From: DATBFG01 sp036558645
GTDB taxonomy: Bacteria; Acidobacteriota; Terriglobia; Terriglobales; Acidobacteriaceae
DNA length: 20,983 nt
Direction of reading: 5' to 3'
NCBI GenBank assembly: GCA_036558645.1
Contig: DATBFG010000091.1
Location: forward strand, 1 to 20,983
The position numbers were made by a program, and so were the translations under genes. This document shows positions 7,844 to 14,793 of the stretch, piece by piece. The notes under the pieces were generated by a model that did not search any database, was not told the origin of the DNA, and saw only the letters and a list, made by a program, of their open reading frames with translations. Every line of letters starts with the position of its first letter. The first letter of the stretch is position 1.

Positions 7844-9043
7844 CTATGGATGCGAATTATGGTTTACTGCGATGCTTCGCCGCGCGGGCCAAGTTGCAGG
7901 AAAATAATTCTTTGCCAGAATCCAGGCAGAGCCGAACAGGACTGACAGCAGTATTCCGCAAAGAACCACAACGATCCTGAGTGGTCCAGCTCTCTTCTCG
8001 GGAACAACCGGAAGATCGATTACGCGGACGGATGGCAGGCCCTTCGCTTCCTCTAGCTTGGCGCGTTCGTATTCCTGGCTGAGGGCTCCCAAGACGGATT
8101 CGTAAACCATCTTTTGTCGCAAAAGATCGAAATACTTCTGCGCCAGCAGCGGAAGCTTCTGGATGGAAGGATAAGTGAAATTATCTTCCTTGTGCACGTC
8201 TACCTGTCGTTTCCCCTCCACCTTGGTCATAGCCTGCAATTGTTGTTGCAAGTCCATAGTGCGGGCTCGTAGCGATCGCATCCGCGCGTGGCCCGGTGTA
8301 TAGATTTGCTCCAGGCCGGCGAGACTCGATCTTGCCGCAATCAGCTGACCTTGCAAATGAGCGGCGCTCTCCAATAAGACCTTTCCTTGCTCGGTGACAT
8401 TGATTACTGCGTTCTTACTACTAAAGTCGCTGAACTTCCTGGCAGACTCGTCCAGTCTCTGTCTTGTATCGCGGAGCCGCTCTTCGATAAATACCCTTTC
8501 CTTGTGAGCAGCCGACGTATTTACCCGGCCCAGGCATCGATTTAACCCTGTGATGTAGGCTCTCGCCATTTCTGACGCGCGTTGTGGACTGCGGTCTGTC
8601 ACGCTAATGGTGATGATGCCGCTCGGCAGATCTTCGACGATCTCGGTGTGGTCCTCAAGTTGGTGGCGCGCATCCTCGCGCAAGTTCGTGCCGTACAGTT
8701 CCATCAAGTGAAAGCGATCAATGATTTCGTCTTGCACACTCGTGCTGTACATCACCCCAACCAACAAAGCAGGGGAGAGTCGTATAATGTGACCTCCTAA
8801 CACAATGGCCGAACTTGCACCTGGGGGCACGATGCGGGCGGACGAAATGTAATAGTTGGGAAGCAGGAAGGCAGTCGCGCCCGAAATTACTACCCCGCAG
8901 ATCACCGCGCTCTTAAGCACAGAGCGGCGTACCCAGAGCAAGTGCAGCCAATCATTCGGCGTCGACCCTGCCTGTGAAGGTTCACCGGGCAGCACTTTCC
9001 CGGAAACATACGAAGTTTGCACGGGCCGACTATGGGACGCCAT
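7844..9043 (-). CDS. Wzz/GNVR-type polysaccharide chain-length determinant
   Basis: A 399-aa inner-membrane protein with the layout of polysaccharide co-polymerases: a short cytoplasmic N-terminus, TM1 about 43-61 (LKSAVICGVVISGATAFLL), a Wzz domain with YYISSARIVPP, a long helical coiled-coil periplasmic part (about 160-300, FIEERLRDTRQRLDESARKF), a GNVR-like segment before TM2, and TM2 about 355-377 (IVVVLCGILLSVLFGSAW). It has no Walker A/B tyrosine-kinase domain. Such proteins set chain length in Wzy-dependent polysaccharide export. ATG 9043 is chosen because AGGTAAGACC precedes it; GTG 9121 would add 26 residues with no domain. No polymerase, flippase or glycosyltransferase lies within the window. 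Confidence 0.85.
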   Translation of the reverse strand: MASHSRPVQTSYVSGKVLPGEPSQAGSTPNDWLHLLWVRRSVLKSAVICGVVISGATAFLLPNYYISSARIVPPGASSAIVLGGHIIRLSPALLVGVMYSTSVQDEIIDRFHLMELYGTNLREDARHQLEDHTEIVEDLPSGIITISVTDRSPQRASEMARAYITGLNRCLGRVNTSAAHKERVFIEERLRDTRQRLDESARKFSDFSSKNAVINVTEQGKVLLESAAHLQGQLIAARSSLAGLEQIYTPGHARMRSLRARTMDLQQQLQAMTKVEGKRQVDVHKEDNFTYPSIQKLPLLAQKYFDLLRQKMVYESVLGALSQEYERAKLEEAKGLPSVRVIDLPVVPEKRAGPLRIVVVLCGILLSVLFGSAWILAKNYFPATWPARRSIAVNHNSHP

Positions 9044-9176
9044 GGTCTTACCTGCCGCAGTTCGGGGAGAACTTGCTGTCGAGTTACGGTGAAGATGATC
9101 GAATCGCGGATAGACAGCCACGCCCGCCCGTTCGCGTCCAGGAGAGCAAAGTATTAGCCACTACCAGACATTGGAG

Positions 9177-9407
9177 TCAGTGGATAGGGACCACGTAAGC
9201 ATTCCGGAACGTGTCCAGGATGCCCAAGGCACGTTCCAGAGCCTCGTGCTCCCTAGACACGACGGGAACGTCTAGAGTCCGTGCTGTCATCGCATCGTGA
9301 GCATCTTCGATCCGCAGGACGCGAAGCAGTGGGTTGGTTTCCCGCAGAGCACGCTTGTATTTTGCGGTCCACTCTGCCTCGGATATGACGGAGTGTGATC
9401 TTTCCAT
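9177..9407 (-). CDS. Small hypothetical protein in Wzz cluster
   Basis: A 76-aa soluble protein, not recognised: MERSHSVISEAEWTAKYKRA at the N-terminus, ending ILDTFRNAYVVPIH. It is mostly helical and charged, with no signal or membrane segment. ATG 9407 is fixed by GGAGG 8 nt upstream. A longer in-frame reading from 9491 overlaps the small upstream gene and has no ribosome site. The gene begins 16 nt after the stop of the 41-aa membrane protein and ends 133 nt before the Wzz ATG, so it is very likely part of the Wzz operon. A regulatory or adaptor role is possible but not shown. Confidence 0.65.
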   Translation of the reverse strand: MERSHSVISEAEWTAKYKRALRETNPLLRVLRIEDAHDAMTARTLDVPVVSREHEALERALGILDTFRNAYVVPIH

Positions 9408-9423
9408 TTCATTTACCTCCACT

Positions 9424-9549
9424 TCAGTTAGGGAAGATCTTCCGGGACCCCACCCATGCCAAGCCAAGGATGGAGCCGAATCCAGACACAATGATTAGGA
9501 ACACTTTTGTGACCGCCCAGGAAAGGATCGGGTCCTCAACTATGTACAT
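9424..9549 (-). CDS. Small single-span membrane protein (41 aa)
   Basis: A short gene, ATG 9549 to TGA 9424. It encodes a polar N-terminus (MYIVEDPILS), one membrane segment at about 11-34 (VTKVFLIIVSGFGSILGLAW) and a basic tail (GSRKIFPN), a sensible positive-inside layout with the tail in the cytoplasm. GAGGATAGGGAT just upstream gives a plausible ribosome site. It lies 16 nt before the next gene, whose own GGAGG site follows its stop, which suggests translational coupling. As first gene of the Wzz cluster it could be a small partner of the polysaccharide machinery. There is no homology to known families that I can name. Confidence 0.55.
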   Translation of the reverse strand: MYIVEDPILSWAVTKVFLIIVSGFGSILGLAWVGSRKIFPN

Positions 9550-9859
9550 ATCCCTATCCTCACTTCAATGGTGGTTGGGTAGCAGAGAAGTACGTTGAGG
9601 TCCTTTCTACGTTCACCCATTATCGGAGGCAACTGTCACAAGCGACAGCAGAGACCAGAGTTGATCGTTTGTGGGGTGTTCGAGTTGCGGGTGAACGATG
9701 GCGATGCGTGCTCTTTGCACATTCGATTCTCATCGCACGATTCATCCCACTGAGCCGCAGATTGGTTACCGGAGATTGTCTCTTGTTTTTCTCCGGTTTT
9801 TGACAATGTCCTGACACTGCAGCGGCCGCGGACCGTTATAGACTTGCCACGGTGCTAAC
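9550..9859. other. Divergent intergenic region
   Basis: This 310-bp region separates the minus-strand Wzz cluster from the plus-strand delta-60 gene, so it should hold both promoters. GATAAT on the minus strand near 9622-9627 could be a -10 box for the Wzz cluster, but I see no good -35 partner. A hairpin at 9769-9796 with five T's is listed separately. No gene was found. Confidence 0.4.
9769..9801 (+). terminator. Hairpin with T-run upstream of delta-60 gene
   Basis: CCGGAGA (9769-9775) and TCTCCGG (9790-9796) pair around a 14-nt loop and are followed by TTTTT. No plus-strand gene ends upstream, so if functional it would act as a leader attenuator for the gene at 9860. The long loop weakens the call. 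Confidence 0.35.
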
Positions 9860-11254
9860 ATGAAAACATACATCTTCGATTCCCTGCGGCGTCTTCGATC
9901 TCCTCGTAACAGTTTCCACCTTCTTTTAAAAACCAGCCTCTTCAGTGGTCTGATGCTTGTCTTGACCATCGCCGGGCTCAGCCAGTCGGCACGAGCCGCA
10001 GCGGGTGATTTGGACATTACGTTCGGCAATAACGGCAGGGTGCTTTCCGACTTTGGAAACTCCAGTGAGATTGCCTACGCAATGGCCCTGCAACCTGACG
10101 GCAAAATTGTGGCCGCTGGTTACCGATTCTTCGGACTCAGCTCCCAAGGAGCCGATATGCTGGTCGCCCGTTATAACCCCGACGGAACGCTCGACAGCAG
10201 TTTCGGCAGCGGAGGCAGAGTAACGACCGATTTCGGCTTGACCGACATCGCCCGCGGTTTGGTCATCCAGCCCGACGGAAAAATCGTTGTGGCGGGACAA
10301 TCTTACGACCTTTTCTCGGTGTTCGGGGAGTATGCGCTGGCGCGCTACAATTCCGACGGTTCCCTCGACTCTACTTTCGGTAATGGAGGGATGGTCACCT
10401 CGTTCCTTGGCGGCCAAGGTTGTGCCGCCAATGCTCTAGCCTTGCAAACGGACGGCAAGATCGTCGTTGCGGGAGAAATAACCATTGACTTCATTTTCGG
10501 GGAGAATGGAGATCTCGACTTTGCCGTGGCTCGCTACAACCCCGACGGCTCGCTTGATACTACGTTTGGCACTGGCGGGGTGGTGACAACAGACTACTTC
10601 CATTTGAGCGATTCAGCCGCGGCTGTCCGTATTCAACCGGACCGGAAGATTGTCGCTGTAGGCACGAGCCAAGGGGTCTCCAGCTTCTCTGATTTTGCCC
10701 TGGTGAGATATCTTCCGAATGGAGCGCTTGACACCAGGTTCGGACAACAGGGAAAAGTCCGCACAGATCTGCACCGGGCCAACGGTGAAAGCGCCAGTGC
10801 GGCCGTGCTGCAAGCCGATGGCAAGATTGTCGCGGGAGGATACGCAAGTACTGCGAATGTCCAGAATCCTTTTACTCTCATCCGCTACAACCCGAATGGC
10901 AAGGTGGACACTACCTTCGGCAGGAACGGCATAGCCACTGTTAATTTCGGACGAATCCTGCAAAGTGTAGGTGGTGGCGGGCTGGCACTTCAAGCGGACG
11001 GAAAAATAGTCGCCGCTGGATTCTCCTCGGGTGAAGGATCTACTGACGACTTTCTGATTTCGCGTATTCTGCCCACCGGGCAACTGGATTCCAGTTTCGG
11101 AACCGGAGGAAAGGTCACTACGTCATTTGGGAACCTGAATGGAGGCTCCTTCGCGACCGCCCTGCAACCCGATGGGAAAATCGTAGCAGTCGGTTTTCAG
11201 GCGACTAGTAACGAAGGTGTGAATCTCGCGATGGCTCGCTATTTGGGCAACTAA
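9860..11254 (+). CDS. Secreted delta-60 repeat protein
   Basis: A 464-aa protein with seven copies of a roughly 60-residue repeat: LD.TFG..G.V.TDFG...D.A.A...QPDGKIV.AG......F.LARYN.DG.. . This is the delta-60 repeat (TIGR02608-like), predicted to form a beta-propeller. The DGKIV core appears seven times (the fourth copy reads DRKIV), matched by seven LD..FG ends. The N-terminus is long and basic and then hydrophobic (SLFSGLMLVLTIAGLSQSARA), cleaving near residue 47, so it is exported. No anchor or sorting domain follows the last repeat. It is transcribed away from the Wzz cluster. The molecular role of the family is unknown. Confidence 0.85.
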   Translation: MKTYIFDSLRRLRSPRNSFHLLLKTSLFSGLMLVLTIAGLSQSARAAAGDLDITFGNNGRVLSDFGNSSEIAYAMALQPDGKIVAAGYRFFGLSSQGADMLVARYNPDGTLDSSFGSGGRVTTDFGLTDIARGLVIQPDGKIVVAGQSYDLFSVFGEYALARYNSDGSLDSTFGNGGMVTSFLGGQGCAANALALQTDGKIVVAGEITIDFIFGENGDLDFAVARYNPDGSLDTTFGTGGVVTTDYFHLSDSAAAVRIQPDRKIVAVGTSQGVSSFSDFALVRYLPNGALDTRFGQQGKVRTDLHRANGESASAAVLQADGKIVAGGYASTANVQNPFTLIRYNPNGKVDTTFGRNGIATVNFGRILQSVGGGGLALQADGKIVAAGFSSGEGSTDDFLISRILPTGQLDSSFGTGGKVTTSFGNLNGGSFATALQPDGKIVAVGFQATSNEGVNLAMARYLGN

Positions 11255-11382
11255 GATCGCAGGGACGATTGTCTCTGTGCTCCACGGCTTCTTGTGCTGA
11301 GGGTTGCAGTCTAAATAGGCTATTATCGCCCGGGTTACAGCGCAATCTTGGTGGGTCGCTCCCGGTCCCCCATTGGGAATTA

Positions 11383-11559
11383 ATGCTGGAAGAGATCCAG
11401 CGAATATGTAGGCATTGCGGTCTACCAATGGTGCGAGTGCCATTGGAGCGGTGTTGGGAATGCCATGGCAGCAACCTCACTCCACGTCTATGCTCTCGCA
11501 GCAATTGCGAAGTTCTTTCCGCTAGGCGACCCGTCCAGCAGGATCGTTGCTGCATTTGA
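11383..11559 (+). CDS. Possible small zinc-ribbon-like protein
   Basis: A 58-aa frame with two CxxC pairs (Cys9/Cys12 and Cys24/Cys27; ICRHCG...RCWECHG) of the kind that bind zinc in mini zinc-ribbons. The C-terminal half is Arg/Cys-rich without clear pattern. GGGA lies only 4 nt before the ATG, so translation is not assured. It could be a chance ORF or a degraded gene next to the integration scar. Confidence 0.25.
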   Translation: MLEEIQRICRHCGLPMVRVPLERCWECHGSNLTPRLCSRSNCEVLSARRPVQQDRCCI

Positions 11560-11746
11560 CCCCAAGGGTCATGACAGCTTTCTGGAACTCCAATGCGAGC
11601 GGGAAGACAGCGGAACGCTAACCGATATGAACAAAATGTGATCGGACTCTCATGTCAGCTCAAAGATATAAGCAAGTTGCTGGAGAAATGTCGGGGAGAG
11701 AGCGGTCAAGAAAGAACTATTTACTTGCAAATGTCGAGTGCAGGAA

Positions 11747-11768
11747 ACTTGCGTCCAACTTGCGTCCA
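11747..11768. repeat. Tandem direct repeat of ACTTGCGTCCA
   Basis: Two perfect adjacent copies of an 11-bp unit, about 73 bp left of the left tRNA fragment. Short tandem repeats near an att site are typical of arm-type binding sites of tyrosine recombinases. This role is inferred from position. Confidence 0.55.
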
Positions 11769-11840
11769 ATGGTGCGGTTTTTTTACCCTTGGTCGTACTC
11801 TAAGTGCTTGATTCTTTAGGTCGGGATTCGGCGGGAACGC

Positions 11841-11889
11841 CCTTTCAAGGCATGGGTCGCAGGTTCGAGTCCTGCCGCGCTCACCATCC
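11841..11889 (+). repeat. tRNA 3'-fragment, left attachment-site-like copy
   Basis: A 49-bp segment from the anticodon loop (CTTTCAA) through a 5-nt variable loop (GGGTC), a T-arm (GCAGG-TTCGAGT-CCTGC), the 3' acceptor strand CGCGCTC, A and CCA, plus 4 nt. The 5' half of a tRNA is absent, since the bases before it do not pair with the anticodon stem or acceptor. A second copy at 14794-14842 differs at 2 of 49 positions. This is the standard footprint of an element integrated into the 3' end of a tRNA gene. Confidence 0.75.
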
Positions 11890-11951
11890 GACCGCTTGAT
11901 TCTTTGGCATATTCAGTAGCTTTAATCGGATTTACCGGTGGCACGAAAATC

Positions 11952-12342
11952 GGAATGTGTCCAGAATTGTGCCCACCCACGCGCAAGATAGCCTCTAAGA
12001 CCGCTTCTTCGAGGGATGTACATAGCGAGCGGACGCTGCTACCGAGCTATGACCTGCGATCTTGGCGAGGGTCCACGCGTCGCACCCTGACTCACCAAGA
12101 CGTGTCAAGAAAGTATGTCAGGCTATGCAACACGAAGCGCCGCACGCCGGACAGCTTCAGTGCCCTAACGTGCTGCTTCTTGAGTGTCGAATGCGAGATG
12201 TGCCCACTAGCCGTCGGGGCACCCCAGACCCAGCCTTCCTCGGGCTTGCCTGCCAAGGTCCAACGATGTTCTAGAATGGCCCTAACTCTTCCGGTCATAG
12301 GCAGCACACGGCGTCGCTCGGTCTTATATGGCGTAACTCCCT
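11952..12342 (-). pseudogene. Tyrosine recombinase (phage integrase) C-terminal remnant, frameshifted
   Basis: On the minus strand, KTERRRVLPMTGRVRAILE..., then GWVWGAPTASGHISHS and LKKQHVRALKLSGVRRFVLH, match the catalytic domain of tyrosine recombinases. At about 12118 a 2-nt loss falls at the codon expected for the Arg of the H-x-x-R box (the frame should read HSLRHTFLTRLGESGCDAWT). Beyond it the conserved AGHSS box and the ARYVHPS box with the nucleophile Tyr are still visible. A second 1-nt loss near 12010 restores the original phase (EEAVLEAILRVGGHNSGHIP). The N-terminal two thirds are missing: homology begins where the arylsulfatase gene ends. The gene points toward the left tRNA fragment, as expected for an integrase beside its att site. 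It is inactive. Confidence 0.75.
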
Positions 12343-13968
12343 CTAGTTGGCCCCGCTCGCCTTCCTGGCGGCCTCGATCTGCGACTTTACTGCATCGAGA
12401 TTGAAGCTGGCGCCCTTTTGCATCGGTGGAAATTCGACAGCTGTCATCGCAAGCTTCTCAACCTGCTGCTGCACAAACACGAAGCGCCAAAATTCATACT
12501 GGAACCATGTGAAGTAGTTTTGTGCTCCGTCTTTAGTCCCATTCCCCGGCCAGCCTGTTCGCTCGAAAGGATCGAGGCGGAGGTTGGTCAGGTAGGGTAC
12601 GTCAGCCTTGGTCTTGTCACCCAGCCAGCCGCCGGGCTGGTCGATGAAGCGATACTTGAAGTCGTCGATGCGCACGGCACCCAAGGTGCCTTCCCCAAAG
12701 TAGTAGATCTCGTGGCGATCTGACGGGCCTTTGCCGGTGATGAGCGCCATTTGGTTGTAGCCATCAAGATGCACTTTGAAGTTCTGACCATCGAGCTGCT
12801 TACCTTTCTTAAGCTCTTCGACGATGTTGGGGTTACCAGCAGCAGCCACGAACGTCGGGAACCAATCAAGTCCGGAGAACAGGCCGTTCTCGACCTTGCC
12901 GGCTGGGACGTGCCCGGGCCAGCGAAGGATGGCTGGTACACGAAACCCCCCTTCCATGACCGTGCCTTTGCTTTGCGCAAAGGGCGTTTGACCGCCATCC
13001 GGCCACGTGAAAACTTCTGTGCCGTTGTCGGTAGTGAACATCACGATGGTGTTGTCGTCCACGCCCATGTCTTTCAGCTTCTGCATGGTTGCTCCGACGA
13101 TGTCGTCAAGCTGTGCCATTCCGGCTTCCGAGAGGGACCAACCATTCTCGGGAGTGCGCAGCTTCTCGTACTTGTCCGAGAGGTGGGTGACAATATGCAT
13201 TCGTGTGGGGTTTAGCCACAGGAAAAATGGCTTACCGTCGCTCTTGGCCTTATCGAGGAACTTGGAAGCGTGGTTGAAAATCTCGTCGTCCACGGTTTTC
13301 ATCCGCTCCGGACAAAGCTCCCCGTCATCCTGGATTTTTTGTTTGCCGACCTTGCCCCAGCGCGGATCGACGGTGGCGTCGTCCTTGTCACTAGCCCAAC
13401 TGTGGAGCAAATTCCGAGGTCCCACTACATTCCTTAGCGCTGGAGGGTAATTGGGATGGCAAGGATCCTCCATTGCGTCAAGGTGGTAGAGATAGCCGTA
13501 GAATTCATCGAAGCCGTGGACAGTGGGGAGGAATTCGTTTTTATCGCCCAGGTGGTTCTTACCGAACTGGCCCGTAGCATATCCCATGGACCTGAGAACG
13601 TTGGCGATAGTCGCAGCTTGCGCGGGGAGGCCGATGGGGGCGCCGGCTTGGCCGACGGTCGTCATTCCGGTGCGTATGGGAAGCTCACCGGTGATGAAGT
13701 TTGCGCGTCCTGCCGTGCAGCTCGCCTCGGCGTAATAGTCGGTGAACAACATGCCTTCGCCGGCGAGTTTGTCCAGATTCGGTGTACGCGAGGCCATGAG
13801 CCCCCGGTGGTAAGCGCCGATGTTCCACATGCCGATGTCGTCGCCCATGATAACGACGATATTGGGTTTCGTTTGTAGTGCGCCGGCGGTCACACCACCC
13901 AATAACATAAAACTCGCCATGCCAAGTGCGACAAATGCCAGCGTTCGACAACGTACTCTTAAGTTCAT
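12343..13968 (-). CDS. Secreted arylsulfatase (type I, FGly-dependent)
   Basis: A 541-aa alkaline-phosphatase-superfamily sulfatase. A signal peptide (residues 1-30, ending GGVTAGA) is followed by PNIVVIMGDDIG (35-46) with the metal-binding Asp pair Asp43/Asp44. SCTAGRANFITGELP holds a C-x-A-x-R motif with Cys84, the residue that maturation would turn into formylglycine. GKNHLG (136-141), the His258 region (TRMHIVTH) and TTDNGTE with Asp314/Asn315 are the remaining active-site parts. Length and motif order are normal, so it looks functional. It would remove sulfate from an ester outside the cytoplasm and needs a formylglycine-generating enzyme encoded elsewhere. AGAGG lies about 10 nt before the ATG. 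The gene is the only intact one between the two tRNA fragments, and its 3' end abuts the broken integrase. Confidence 0.9.
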   Translation of the reverse strand: MNLRVRCRTLAFVALGMASFMLLGGVTAGALQTKPNIVVIMGDDIGMWNIGAYHRGLMASRTPNLDKLAGEGMLFTDYYAEASCTAGRANFITGELPIRTGMTTVGQAGAPIGLPAQAATIANVLRSMGYATGQFGKNHLGDKNEFLPTVHGFDEFYGYLYHLDAMEDPCHPNYPPALRNVVGPRNLLHSWASDKDDATVDPRWGKVGKQKIQDDGELCPERMKTVDDEIFNHASKFLDKAKSDGKPFFLWLNPTRMHIVTHLSDKYEKLRTPENGWSLSEAGMAQLDDIVGATMQKLKDMGVDDNTIVMFTTDNGTEVFTWPDGGQTPFAQSKGTVMEGGFRVPAILRWPGHVPAGKVENGLFSGLDWFPTFVAAAGNPNIVEELKKGKQLDGQNFKVHLDGYNQMALITGKGPSDRHEIYYFGEGTLGAVRIDDFKYRFIDQPGGWLGDKTKADVPYLTNLRLDPFERTGWPGNGTKDGAQNYFTWFQYEFWRFVFVQQQVEKLAMTAVEFPPMQKGASFNLDAVKSQIEAARKASGAN

Positions 13969-14142
13969 TGGCTGTAACCTCTATTTCTTAATTTCGGGGA
14001 AGAACAGAGAAAATTAGCCTGTTGAGAAGTAAGGGTTAGCCTTGGGTCCCACAACTGTCAGAACTTACCATTGAGATTCCAGGAAAACGCCAGATTGTTC
14101 ATAGCGAAGATGAAAGCGGCTGGAGATCGGCGCTGGCAAGAA

Positions 14143-14364
14143 TCACCTTTCGAAACCAGAGTATCGGGCAATTTCTCTCGTGGGCACTTTCGCGACAAAC
14201 GAATACGTGATGATTTCGCCAGGAATGATCGTGGTGGAAGGTCCGTGATAACCGCAGAACAGGGTGCAGAAGCCGCCGCCGAAAGCGGTCTCGTAAACGT
14301 CCGTCGCGGTGAGCACGAAGTAAACCCCGTTCGTGTCGTCGGGCAGATGACCACCCTTGGATGG
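14143..14364 (-). pseudogene. PHI-1/EXORDIUM-like protein fragment
   Basis: A minus-strand stretch reading LPDDTNGVYFVLTATDVYET, then GGGFCTLFCGYHGPST and ITYSFVAK resembles the core of phosphate-induced protein 1/EXORDIUM-like proteins (PF04674), where P-D-x-N-G-V-Y-x-V-L-T and G-F-C...C-G-x-H are typical. Family members are about 250-350 aa; here only about 60 residues remain. An in-frame stop lies just upstream, and the sequence loses the pattern after SFVAK. The assignment rests on a short motif. It was probably cargo of the same island, or host sequence damaged by insertion. Confidence 0.5.
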
Positions 14365-14793
14365 CACTCCTCACGAATCGTAGTTGGGGCGATTACGAAG
14401 AGGATGCATGTTCACGAGCCTGCGATTATTGCTCTAAAGCGATGCCTCTGTTCTTTGTTCTTTGAGGTCAGAAACCTATTCACGCCGATAAAGTAAGGCT
14501 TTAATATCAGGCGATGGCTTCAAGGTGGAATGGGTTAGGACGGATTTTTGCTAGATGTCGATAAATCCCTGTTACGCTCATTGAGAGTCGCCCTCTTCCC
14601 ACTTAGAACAGCGAGAAAACAGTGTGGCGATTTAGGCTATAGCGATTCGATTGGAATGTGCCCATTATTGTGACTACTCCCAAGTCTCACCAGGTCCGCC
14701 CGAGTAGCCGACGCCGCTGAAGTGACGATATCCGTAACACTTTGTCACACTTCGTCAGACTTCTGTAAGTTATTGATCCCTAGTGCGGCAACT
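14365..14793. other. Non-coding region left of second tRNA fragment
   Basis: No supported gene. It contains the third AATGTG...TGTG motif (14653-14674) and three imperfect tandem decamers, ACACTTTGTC, ACACTTCGTC and AGACTTCTGT (14737-14766), just before the tRNA fragment. On the minus strand 14640-14674 can be read as SHNNGHIPI, close to GHNSGHIPI in the integrase relic, which suggests a shared ancestral segment. Confidence 0.45.
14737..14766. repeat. Three imperfect tandem decamers next to right tRNA fragment
   Basis: ACACTTTGTC, ACACTTCGTC and AGACTTCTGT lie end to end, ending 27 bp before the tRNA fragment. With the ACTTGCGTCCA pair near the left copy, they are candidates for recombinase arm sites. 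Confidence 0.4.

Larger units (their letters stand above)
11255..11840. other. Intergenic region left of tRNA-fragment repeat
   Basis: Apart from a doubtful Cys-rich ORF (11383-11559), no gene is supported. The region contains a tandem pair of ACTTGCGTCCA (11747-11757 and 11758-11768) and a T-run near 11778-11784. GCTTGATTCTTT at 11806-11817 recurs at 11894-11905, just past the tRNA fragment. These repeats may be integrase-related. Confidence 0.45.

Noticed and set aside
11593..11811. 72-codon plus frame
   Set aside because: It spans the tandem ACTTGCGTCCA repeat and a T-run and has no protein-like pattern.
11841..11889. Functional tRNA gene
   Set aside because: Only the anticodon loop to CCA is present. 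The preceding bases do not provide the anticodon stem, D-arm or 5' acceptor strand. The same holds at 14794-14842.
13456..13878. 140-codon plus frame
   Set aside because: It is antisense to the sulfatase active-site region, which is clearly coding on the minus strand.
14071..14496. 141-codon plus frame
   Set aside because: It is antisense to the PHI-1/EXORDIUM-like fragment; the minus reading has the recognisable motifs.
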